The notes beneath the pieces are model-generated. The model was not told where the DNA came from. It ran no database searches and was given only the letters and a program-made list of their open reading frames with translations. A DNA stretch of 64,000 bases from Linyphia triangularis (lineage: Eukaryota > Arthropoda > Arachnida > Araneae > Linyphiidae). Location of the stretch: the NCBI GenBank assembly GCA_963978545.1, contig OZ021722.1, forward strand, positions 5,088,001-5,152,000, given 5' to 3'. Positions 38,610 through 51,100 of this stretch are shown here, in pieces. Position 1 is the first letter of the stretch; each line of letters starts with the position of its first letter. A program made the translations under genes and the position numbers.

Positions 38610-40581
38610 TTGTTTACTAAAATATTAATCTTTGCCTCACTAAATTGAAATTAAATTTTTTGCATTTAAGCTTCTTCATCTTAAGTTATAAATTAAAGAA
38701 CATTTAAAACACTCTCGGCAAAGTGATACTTTATGAATACATTGATATGATTCGATAACTTGTAAACTTTCAAAAGTGTTCGTGAAGCATATCTCTTTGA
38801 GTACATTTATTTTCAATTTTGGATTCCTAATAGCTTAATGCTTAAGGATAGTTATCAAAAAAGTGACTGAGAATCAGCCCTTGGTTTGGCGCGAGACCGT
38901 TAGTCTCGTGTGTGTGTGGGGGGGGGGGGGGACCATTGTCCCCCACATTCAAATTTTGATGCATTCCATTAAACTCATGACCAAATATCAAACTAAGTGG
39001 GTATTTTAATTTAAAGAAACATAACATTATTGAACAGAATAAAGTAAAAATTAAAAAAAAAAATATTTAAAAAATAACTTGAGGGAAAAAAAAAACTGTG
39101 ATCATAGGCTGCCATCTGTTGAGAAATTGAGTGTGGAGGACATTTGTAAACCACGCAACTAACCAAGGGTTAATAGAACCAAATAGAAATAGAAAATAAA
39201 ATATAACAAGAACCAAATAGAAATAGAATATAATATAATTGAACCAGAAACTAAAAATCATTGCTTAAAACAGTAGATAAAAGCTGAGACGATCATTATT
39301 GGTTTCTCACTGTCCAAAGTAAATCCATTCTCATTCTGGGTATTAGAGTTACCAATTACGTAACTACTTTGTGCTACGAAAGGTTTTGTTTGGTTAACCG
39401 TTGTGCTACTTAAGCATAAAATGATGTGTGTTCTTTGTTTCATCAATACATGCAAACGGGGTTAAATGGATAAAAAAAAAAAAAAATTAAATGCAGAGTC
39501 CTAGCAAAGAATGTCAGAATTTTAAAACCGGAGGAGCTGTTATACCAATTCTTGTGAGAGCAGAAAGTACGTTAATTTTTCACTCATATCCCTCCTCATT
39601 TCGGTTCATCTTTTTGTCAAGTCTTAAATGAAGGTATAAGTGGATGAGGGGGGGTATGGGAAATTTTTTAAAAATCATCTGTGTTTTGGCAATGAATGAA
39701 GAGGTGTGCTTTAGGCTAACTTCTGATATACTGGATCCCTTAACTGCATAGAGACATATATTTTGATTAATGAAAAAGACATGTTACACATAAAAACTAC
39801 ATATGTAACATAAAATATATGTACATAAAATACAAAACTAATTTCTTTAAGAGGGATCTCAAAAAACTAGCTTTTGCTTTGAAATTCCTTCATCCACTTT
39901 CGCCTCTAAATGGGATGTTCTCAAACTAAAGGACTGGACGGGGTTGTCACAGGATATTGAGCTCCTTGATGCCACATCGTGTGGCCACTCGAATACATGA
40001 CCACTTTCTTTTTCGATGACTTTTTATAATTAAAAATTAACTTTTGATACTTTGGTATTTTTTGATGCAATGGTATATTTTACACAATGGTATTTTTTTA
40101 CACAATAGTGTTTTTTAATTAAATTTGAATGAGTAAAACGAGATTAACATTCAAGATTAATAAAGGAATAACATATTTAAGATTGTTTAGATGAATTACT
40201 TTTTCATCAATTCTTCAGACTTATACTTACAATTTTCTCTTTTTTTTAGTGGGGTCATTTACTGTACACTGTCACAACTTCCCAAATTTTTCGGATTATT
40301 TCTTGCCTATGGACTTTTTTTCAATTTTCAAAGAATACAATCTGCAATCTTAAATTAACAATTCGTCAGAAGTGGATGTCTTAGCCTTCGAATTGATATA
40401 TCATCCATCTATATTAGTTTTGTATATAAGGAGAAAAAAGGATCGTAGCCAAAAAAAAGTTGTTCGTTCGTTGATAGTAATAATGCATACAATTCTATTT
40501 TATTTGAGATTAATAACATTGAGGAATCCAATACTGGTTGTAGTAACTCATACAGTTTTGACCTTTAAAATTATGACTTTT

Positions 40582-40635
40582 TTATTTTCGACAAGGGCCT
40601 GCTATAGATCCACAGCTACAACATTTGCTCCAGAG
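40582..40635 (-). pseudogene. Untranslated remnant of exon 5 of CAP gene B
   Basis: Downstream of the in-frame TAA at 40636-40638 the same frame still resembles the Cys-rich tail of copies A and C (KCCSCGSIAGPC) and closes at 40582-40584. The first tail Cys has become Trp, and no donor is found at the place where A and C have gtatgt. This suggests decay after the stop arose. Confidence 0.75.
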
Positions 40636-40675
40636 TTATCTTCTTCGGTAAATAGGTTGACTTATAATATTCCCA
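40636..40675 (-). CDS. CAP gene B, exon 5 (ends at premature stop)
   Basis: Acceptor ttcttgcag precedes 40675. It reads GNIISQPIY followed by three Arg and TAA. The stop replaces the Glu of the GEPC stretch in A and C. Both flanks keep the alignment in register, so it is a substitution, not a frameshift. Confidence 0.83.
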
Positions 40676-43600
40676 CTGCAAGAAAAAGTATAGCATTGTT
40701 AGAAAAGAAAATATTTGAATTGATTGAAGAGTGTTGTATTTTGTAACGAGTGTTAAAATAATTAAAAAAAAAAAAAAACCCACTTAAGACCAGTCTGAAA
40801 ATCTAATCGAAGAACTACTTTTTTTTTTCGATTTTTACATTAAGTTGCCACTTCAGTTTTTTAAAACTCAAAATGAAATAGTATAATATTATGAGCCTTT
40901 TAGAAATAGTTTTGATGTTACACTTGATAGAAAACGTGAGGTTTAATTTATGCTCACTACAAGATAGTATTTAATCTAAAAGTCCGAGAGCCGACTGCAA
41001 ATCGAGATGCCTCATTAAAAACTATTCTGAATTTTAGTTCCCTTTTTCGTAAATGAAACGATAAAATCCTTCCCCTATATTGTTATTTTATAATGATGCC
41101 GTTGCCACCTATCAAACAATTTTGCATTCCAGTCTATTTAAACGTTCAATCCCTTTTTATTAAATCCTTTATATTAACTTCGATTTTGTGTGTATGTTTG
41201 TCGATGGCGGGCAGATCTGCTTAGACCTATTTAATCTCCTTGAAGTCATCCAATCGGATTGAAACTTGCCAGATAGATTCGATGTCGATGACGATGAATT
41301 CTATCAAATTTTGGCGGTTGTCAATGTCTCTAAGAGATCGTTTTTACGGAATTCTAATAAAACCAACTTGCCCTCATCCAATCGCGCTGAAATAGCATTT
41401 AACTGATCATTGAAGAAACCATTTCCTGTAGCCAAAATTATTTTAATAAATAATGAAATTTTTTTAATCAGAATAAATAAAAGATATTTGGATGTGAGTG
41501 CATAAATTCCCATCCTTTTTTAATGAATAAATTTTCAAAAGGATACCTCATATTTTGCCGATGCAGGTGTTTTAAATATTTATAATTAGATACCAGCACC
41601 AAACATACGCTGGCAACAGAAACGGCGCTTTGTTAATGAATATAAAAATGTACAATGCCTATAAAGGATTTATATTAAAAACTTCGTTTTTATGATTTAT
41701 ATTATCCAACATACTACTTGACTATCCTTTCTGTCTCTGGCAATATCACAGTTATGTCACTTCCTAAAAGATCCTGTATCATTGCTAGGCATGTTACTTA
41801 GAAATATAATTAGCGTAAACATCGGTGTCTAAATTAAAACTAGTCTTGGATCTGTCTAGAATCATTCACTGTACTGATTAGATTGCTATTGTAGAAGGAT
41901 ACTTTACCCGGGTAAATAATCGCATCCGTACGGATGGACGTAATTGCCCCCATTCTTGTACCTAACGTAGCCACATCCGATTTTGTTCGTGTTTGCCCAG
42001 ATAATCTGCAAATAAAGGAAGAGGAATCAGATTTAATGAGTTTGCAAGTAGAAGAGCTAAATAAAAAAATGTATTTATTTTTAAGAAGGAAAGGCCGTCC
42101 TTGTTACTAGATCTAATGCTTCATTTCTTCAGCCACAATTACCTCCGGAGTATTGCTTTGAGGCATGTGAACTTTTACACAGCCATAACATCAAAACGAT
42201 CAAGTTTATTAAAAAAAAAATTGAAGTTAACATAACTAGTTTTTTTTTTATTATTATTACTTGTTGTTAATTATAAGTTAGCTTGTAAAATTGTTTTTAA
42301 TTGATTTAATAATAATAATAGTAATAATAATAAAAAAAAAAAAATCCACTGACTATTTCTCCTTTAAATTTTATGTGCTGCTGAATTTCATATTTTTCTG
42401 CTTCTCCGACAGAAATTGTGGCTGAAAATTTTTGCATTAATCATTGAACTTTACCTAATAGAAGAATAGATTGATTTTCCTTCTTAAATAAAATATAGTA
42501 GCATACGTTTTTCAAAGAATAATTAATGCTGCTTGTTTGAAATATTATTCTTTGGCAGCGTTCATAAGGATTTTATTTCCGACTTGTTAAGTTATAAAAA
42601 AAAATTGGTTGGTTTATTTCCTTCTTCCAATTGATGTATGTATTTAAAAAAACAAAAAAAAAACAAAAAAAAAAACAGCTAAAATATTCATAAAAATTTA
42701 TGCACTTCATTTAAGAATTTTAAAGATTATTTTTAAAAAATAAATCCATGTAACTCTTTATGCCGAGATATTATACAACTGTCAGTAGTGAAGATATTTA
42801 ACAGTTTAAACTTCACAAAGTGATGATTTGGTTTGGTCTTGATTTGTCCGCTGACGACCTATTTTTATGCACAATGACGACTGATCAGGTCGTGACTTAC
42901 AGCTTAACGTGGATTCCGAACCATAATGAACATCCATCCCTCTAACTCGGGATTCGAACTCAAACACCTTTTGGCATGCAAGGCCAGAGTTGCTAACCAC
43001 ACATCCATCAGGGGGGCATATAAATTGATGAACAATTATTAAAAAAATATCCCAATAAATACCTAATATACCAAGCATTCTTCTATACAGAACCGTTCTA
43101 CTATTAAGAATTTTAATACCTAAAGGTGACAACATCTTCTTGGGAGTGTTTTTAATCTCACCGATGTCTTTTCTATTTGATATATAGCAACACTGAAACT
43201 AAATTTGTAACTTAGGCTGTCTTCAGTGTGTTACACAGTAGTTTTTGGTTAAATTTTGGAAAATTAAATCAATGACCAATATGTGTTACAGGGGAATGGG
43301 ATCAGGAATATATCGCAAATGTCCAAACTTTGATATGGAAAATGTAAAAAAGATTTTACAGATGTTATTTGTATCTCAATCGGGTTCAGCAAGTATCGAA
43401 GCGTATAAAAGCCTTCCTTCTTACCTGTGTGAAATGACCTGTTCGTTCATCGAAAACGTACTTGTCGATGGTTCTGGGATCGAATTTTGAAACCTCATTG
43501 TAAAACAGTTCTACGATGATTCCTTCCCAGTCCGGGTTCGGGTTCTGGTTCCACGTAACGGCAATATTCTGTCCAGTGTAACCTCTTCCTAGAAATTCAA

Positions 43601-45057
43601 AGACAAATTTGATAAAAAGCAAGTTAAACAACAGCTGTACCGATACCTAGAAATTCAAAGACAAATTTGATAAAAAGCAAGTTAAACAACAGCTGTACCG
43701 ATACCTAGAAATTCAAAGACAAATTTGATAAAAAGCAAGTTAAACAACAGCTGTACCGATACCTAGAAATTCAAAGACAAATTTGATAAAAAGCAAGTTA
43801 AACAACAGCTGTACCGATACCTAGAAATTCAAAGACAAATTTGATAAAAAGCAAGTTAAACAACAGCTGTACCGATATTTTGCTAAATCAAGAAATCGAG
43901 ATGCCTCAAGGTTCCTTCGAGTATAAAAATGAAAAAAATAAATGTGTCAATTTATATTTATTATACTACTGTATCAATGACCTAAACTCCACTCTATTGA
44001 ACTGAAATTGTTTTCAAATATTAAAAACTACGATGGTTGCATCGGTTTCTAATGAGATTGACTTGATTTTTCAGTATCTAAAAACATTATTTTGGATTTA
44101 TTGCTTTACAAGCTAAATATCCTTAGAATGTGCAATATCTTAGCTTGCTATGAGGCCTCGAGTTGTGGAAATACTTCATTGGTGTATAGGTCCCAGTTTT
44201 TGGCGCTTCGCTCGCAGGAAGGTTCATTGCTATTCAAAATCGAGCTCGCTTCGTTCGCTGAAAAGTTCATTGACACATAAGTATAGGCTTACTTCCCTCG
44301 TTGAAAGGTTCATTGTTGCGTAAGCATAAGCTCGTTTCACACACTAAAATCTATAATTGCTACGTAAAGCCTTAATATTATTACCCTATCGAGACACAAA
44401 AAAAAATATCCCCCTGTTAATACAATAATACAACACCCCTTTAAGATTATTTTAACATGTGTTTATGGAAAGCAAAATTAGACGGCCAAATACTTATGTT
44501 GAAACTTTCAAAGTTCTAGGCCTATTAGAAATCCTTCTGTAAAATATCTATTAATTAAAAAAATTAATTAAAAAAGAACTGAATAAAAATTTAAAATTCT
44601 GTTTTTCAAAAGTCCAACTTGGAGGCCACAACTAGTTATGTTGAAAATTTCAGAGCTGTAGCCCTATTAGATATCATTTTGCAAAATATTTATTAATTAA
44701 TTAAAAAAATTAACCAAAAAAGATCTAAATAAATTATTTAAAATTAATTAAATCTAATTAATCTATTAAAGATCTAAATTAATTAAAAAGGAACAAAATA
44801 AAAATTTAAAATTCTGTTTATCAAAAGTCCAATTAAAAGCCAAAACTACTTATGTTGAAAATTTCAGAGCTGTAGCCCTATTAGAAACAGTTTTGTAAAA
44901 TATTTATTTTACCTAACAAAATTAAAATAATGATTAAAAAAAGAATTAATTAAAATTTTAACATTCTGTTTGACATACATAAAATTAGAAGGCCTAAACT
45001 TCTTGTGTTGAAAATTTCGGAGCTCTAATCCAATTTTAAGAAGGTTACTATAGATCC

Positions 45058-45124
<67 letters not shown>

Positions 45125-48100
45125 CACAGCTTGTTTTATTGTTATAGATGATTAAACACAATATTAACACAGACGCATATTCTTTTATTAAGCTTTACAC
45201 TTTAAACTACGACTGACTTAACTATAAACCGACAAAACTTAAACTATAGGCAAAATTTGACCTTCAATGCAATCACAATCGTCAACAATATGTTCCCGAT
45301 TCTTGTTTAGTATTCAAGACACTGAGTGAGTCTACATCAGTCTCCCTTTTTCCCCCCTTTCAGATAATACATACGAAAAGGGTTTTATACGCTTTCTCTT
45401 ACAGTATTTTAGTTTAAAAAAAAAAAAAAAATACATTTGAAAAATTTATTCACTTAAAATACTTTTCCCCAAAGGGATATAACTTCAAAATTAACCTGAA
45501 ATGGCTACGTAACACTCGAGCGTGAGTTTGCCCCAGTGTGTATAGTGATTAATTTTTTTTTTCCTTCCTATTTTGAAAATAAAAATAAAATAAAATAGTT
45601 GTATTTCCTGGTTTAATATATTTACAATCCGAAGCAAGTTAAATTGTAAAATAAGTTCGAAGCCAAAAACGTCTGAAAATGGAATGAGAAGGCACAAATT
45701 TAAAAAGTTTCCTTAATTTTAAAGTCAAATATCACTAAAAGTTCAAAAATATCCCTAAAAGTTCAAAATTACTCATTTTGAAGTTTAAAATTGGAGAAGC
45801 AACTTCGCCTTATGCCTCACCCTTAATCGTTGCCAAAGTTGGAGACATTGTGAAAGACATTAGCTTTATGCAGATTTTTAGTTTTTAGACTTTTAACCTG
45901 CTCAAAATTGATACGTGTGCAATAATATTCCATTTCCTCCAATACAGCGTTTCTCAGCCTGTGGTATTTCTCACACAATCAGGGGCACGTGACATGGTCT
46001 CAAAAGAGACGAGGAAAAAGAAGATGCATTGATGGACATTGATAGATAAATTGAATACAGTAGAATCTCGATTAACCGACCTAATTCGGACCAAAGGTAG
46101 GTCGGTTAAGCGAAAATTCCGGATAAAAGAGAGTTGTAAAAAACAATTAAAATGGATTTTCGTTTATTGAATACAGGACTTTTAATGTTTTTTTATGACA
46201 TAATTGTTGGAAATGAGTTTTTGTTGCAATAATATTGATAATCTTTGTTTCGCTGCTCTATCCCGGAGTCTTTTTGAAGGCAATAATTCAGTTTGATCTG
46301 CATCCGAAAGTTGCTCTAACCATGTCAGTTCTTTAGAAAAACAGTCAAAAGCCTCACCATTACTTATGTAACTTTAGAGCAAGGGAAAAGATTACGGTTT
46401 AAAAAGGAACAAATGATTTATTACTCATTTGGGAGATTTTTGATGTCGACTAAATGATTGCCGGTTAACAGAGAGTTCCGGATAAAGAAGGGACGGTTAA
46501 TCGAGGTTCTACTGTATATAAAAGAGATAAAAATTTATTGTGACAATCGACATTTAGAATCCAAATTATATTTCACAATGAAAAATCGAAGTAATGCTAC
46601 TGAACTCAAAATAATTTTAAGTTAGAGAGAAATTAATGTTTTAAATACAATTCAGATACATATATTTTATCTGCAAGAGGATATATTTTGTCAAGAAGGA
46701 TAGAATCGTCATCCTACACCAGACATGTAAGTCGATGTTTGTTATAATTAGAAACTAGAAAGTTGTAAGGCACCCAAGACGTCCGTTAAAAAATATTGAT
46801 TATAATAAACGTTTTAATTTACAATACACGAAGAAGTTATTAAAAATTAAATATGTTTTTCAATATTAGGCAAATGAAAATTATTTCCAGTGAAAGGATA
46901 AAAAAATAGTTGACAAAAAATGTTTTTAATGAAGAACCCATTGAAAAGTTAAGTTGCTCGTGAATTCAGCAGGGAATTTGAGTGCATCGTTTGGATCTTA
47001 AAAACATCTCTAACAGCAAAATGTACTGCAAAAATTTATTTAAAATAAAAATAAAAGGGAATTCATGCACGCACGTTCAGATATCTTTTGTTTATTCTGA
47101 TTAAAACAATTTTGGAAACGAAAAAGAGTTTCGACAATGATTGGTTTCACTGAACCGTTACTAAGCAAGGCAACGTTGAATTGAACTGAATCGCGCTTCA
47201 TAATTAATTTACGAATTAATGTCCAATTATTTTTATTTATTGTTATTGAAACAATTCTGGCAACAGGAAAGATTTTCAACAATAATCGGTTACAATTTAA
47301 CTTACACCATTACGAAATGAATCAGTGAGTGAGTTAGCCATTGATCTCTACTATAACTTCTGGATAGTGCATGCTTGGTTACTGACTTGAAGTTGAAGAA
47401 GGCTTAATAATCACCATAGAGATCTATACTAACAACTTCCCCCAAAACTAGTTCAAATTTGTTTGTAACTATGGGCAACCTATTTCAAAGCATTACGGAG
47501 GGGAAGTATTCAAATGACATCATCTGCTTACGGAGCAGAAACCGCTAATAAGCAATCCAGAAGTTGTAGTAGAGATCAGTGGAGTTAGCGATCAAGGTAA
47601 AGCTGAGCGCCCACTAGGAGTAGAGCAGAGTGAGTAAAAGAATCCGCCAAGTACGCTCCCAGCTTTGTACGTGTAGTTGACGTCCACTATAACTAAACTT
47701 CAACTTAACTTGACATCACTAGACGGTAGATCGTCACAGTGCTCATTGATATTTAATCCATTTTTAGCATAATGTTCGCCAAACCAAAACCCCGTAGAGA
47801 ACAAAAGGCTATAAGGTTTGGCGAGAATTGTGTCTTCACTCCGCTAAAATGGATTAACTGCCTATGAGAGCGGTGGAGATCTATCGTCTAGTGATGTCAA
47901 GTTAAGTTGGAGTTTAGTATATGTGCAGATCAGAGCAGAACTGGCTCGTGCTATACTGAACGTTGGCAGCCTTGGAGCTGGCTCTAATCCACTTCGCTCT
48001 GCTATGCTCAGCCTATAGTGGACGCATAGCTTAACTCTTATAGAATGGAATGCGTGGAGCAGTGATGATGGGTCAAGGAGTACGCAAGTTAAAAAAAAAT

Positions 48101-51100
48101 GTTGAAACACTATGATTTAAAACATCATCAAATGAATCATTCGTTTCGTATAGACATTTTTTGATATTTTATTGGCATTACTTCACATTTTTCGTAATTG
48201 ATTCGCGTGAAATTTATCAGAACCTGAAGTACTTCATTAAGCTTGGCGTCCACTATCGCTAAGCAAAGCAGAGCAGATCAGAGCGGAGTGGATTAGAGCC
48301 AATTACAAGGCTGCCAATGTCTACTATAGCACGAGCCTCGAGCTACAATGGACGTTGACAGTCTTGTAATTGGCTCTAATACACTCCACTCTCATCTGCT
48401 CTGCTCTGCTTAGCGATAGTGGAAGTCAAGCTTTAAACATTACCTATTGTCTCACATATAACTGTGCTTCGTCATTGCCCTCTGGATCCATGTTAAGGAA
48501 GTGGTGGCTTTGTAGTAAGAGTTTGTTCCTCTAAAACATCAATCTCTGCAAATGTAATTTGTTGCCAGGGAGCAATTGGGTATCTTGTTTTTAATTTGTA
48601 ATTTTTTTTTGTTATCAATGATATTTCTACACATTGTTACTCATTTCAGTTCATTCATAATCACTTCTAGTGTTGGTAGTAGCACTCAATGATGAATGAA
48701 CAAGAGTTCGTACATTGAACTCTGTGGTTAGCTCACCTGTGTCTCTGTCCGAAGGCTGATCGTGCTGAAATTTGCATTTGTCTGCCCAAGCCTGTGACTT
48801 TTGAGCAAGTGCATTGTCCCAGACCTAAGAAAACAAAACAATGAAAGCAGTTTCACAATCCATTACTTATAAATAAATCATATAATACATGGAAATAAAG
48901 TTTTTAATATAAATCCCTTATATCGTTGCAAATTTTCCACAGAGGCAGTGATGGCAAAGTTTTTATTAAATAAAATCTATTATTTATTCACTTAAAAAAA
49001 ACCTCGCAAAATTTATTCAAAGACAACAGTGCAATCACTCTCAAGCTTCAACACAATTTCCGAAAGTTCCCTTCGGAACTAAACAATAGCAAGAAAATCC
49101 TCATTTCTGTAGACATCATGTTTGGGGAATTGTGGACGATATGTATCAGACGATCTCTGCCAAAGTCGTAATTGTATTGTAATTGATGAGTTCTTTGGGG
49201 GAATTTTTTTAAAGCATTTAATGAGTTCAAAAGTTTTTGCTTTTAATTATCTTTATGTATATATAGGGTATAGAAAGTACAGTATACGGTAAAAAAAAAA
49301 AAAAATCGATTTAAAATTTGAACATCCTGATTTCACAAAAGTGATATAGAAAAAAAGTCTGTTTGTGTATATGGGTGTGTCTGTGGTCAGCATAATTCCC
49401 GAACAATTTGACCTACGATGTTCAAATTTGGTTTGAGGGTTGGTGATGGTACAGTACGCAAAAAAAAAACAAAAACCAGAACGATGGCTATATCTTCGGT
49501 TCTAATTATCGTAGAATCTTACGGTTTGCACCAAAATGTTTTGCTTACGATTTTCTATATATCTGATGCAATTTTTTTTCTTGAGGGACCGTTTACTAAG
49601 TAAAAGTAACGCTATCTTCGAAAATTTCAATACGAACCCTTATTTTTTATCATTTCATTCGATTCAGTATACATCATTTACCCTGTATACCAAACTTCAA
49701 TGCATTATGTTGAAAAACACGTCACTTATGAGCGAAAATATTTCGACCATTTTTTGACCGATCTTCAGGGAGAATTTCCATAAAACGAAAGGTATTTTTA
49801 AGGTTCTTCTTCACAGCGGGAGAAATAGAACGGTCAATGTGGCGCGTTTCACGAAGATTAAAAAATACAAGTATTAGTCTAAAATTGCATAGAAACTACT
49901 TGGATTTATAGTGTCATGTTTAAGATTAATACAAAAATAGCAAGTAAACGCAAAAATAAAATAATTTATTTACAACATTAAAGATGTGCATTCTTCACAC
50001 GAAATAAATAAAATATCGAAAACTGTAATTGCAAAAATATAACGAATACTACTGATAGTTAGAAAATTAATAAATATTAAATGTAGGCATTAGTAAACAG
50101 TATTTAGCAAATCGTGAATGTTTTACAGAAATATTTCACTATAAACACAAATGTAACTAGATCGTTGAAATTATTTATAAAATGAAAAAGTCACATGATT
50201 CAGTAAAATTTTTAAAGGATAACTTAATGAAATTGCTTAAAAAATGTTGTTTTAAATAAATGGAATTTAAAAAAGCAAATAAAAAAAATGATAGTTTACA
50301 GAAAAAATAATTAATAATTTAAAAAACTAAAAAACACGCTTTAATAGAAAATCCAACTAAAAAGTAGAAAATAATCAATAGATTAAAAAACTAAGAAACA
50401 CGCTTCAATAGAAAAGTGAACTAAAAAGTAGAAGATAATTTTAAATAAGTTTGAAATAAGAATAGAGTGATTAACAAGAAATATTTATTTTATCGTACAA
50501 AAGCGTGGGGTGCTTTTTAAGATATTTTCATAATGGCTCTACTTTTACCAATATCTGTCATTAAATATTTTCAAAAATTGACTTTTTAAGATATTTTCAT
50601 AATGGCTCTACTTTTACCAATATCTGTCATTAAATATTTACAAAAATTGACATCAAGCACCCCACGCTTTTTTACGATAAAATAAATATTTCTTGTTAAT
50701 CACTATTCTTATTTCAAACTTATTTAAAATTATCTTCTACTTTTTAGTTCACTTTCCTATTAAGCGTGTTTCTTAGTTTTTAAACTATCGGTTATACGAT
50801 AACTGAACGTTATGCGATTTTCCACACCTCTAGTTTACCTTGAATTAATCTTTGATAGTTTTCAAAAGTCGTCTACTATACGGTCCCTTAAAGTGAGCGT
50901 TTTTTACATTTTCTCTAAAAAATCGAGAACTAATAGTCAAAATGGAAAGAAAAAAATTATGGGGGGGGGGGGGGTTTAGACCATGGTAAATCTAATGAAA
51001 GCAAAAAAATATATGTTTCTATTCAAAAAAAAATTAATTGCTTTATTAATTAATAATTAATTATTAAAAACGAAATTGATTCCAAAGCTGATTGCTATTT

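Noticed and set aside
40372..40746. 124-codon open frame on the plus strand
   Set aside because: It is antisense to exon 5 of CAP gene B and flanking intron. It has no recognisable domain, and the opposite strand explains the conservation.
42840..43020. Coding exon on the minus strand (frame 42806-43135)
   Set aside because: The text looks like a decayed tRNA-derived repeat (tcgggattcgaactcaaa) rather than protein, and it has no splice partners in the CAP gene pattern.
43589..43880. CRISPR-like direct repeats
   Set aside because: The 58-bp units are contiguous with no variable spacers, and the genome is animal. The (GACA)n tract at 45059-45124 was rejected for the same reason.
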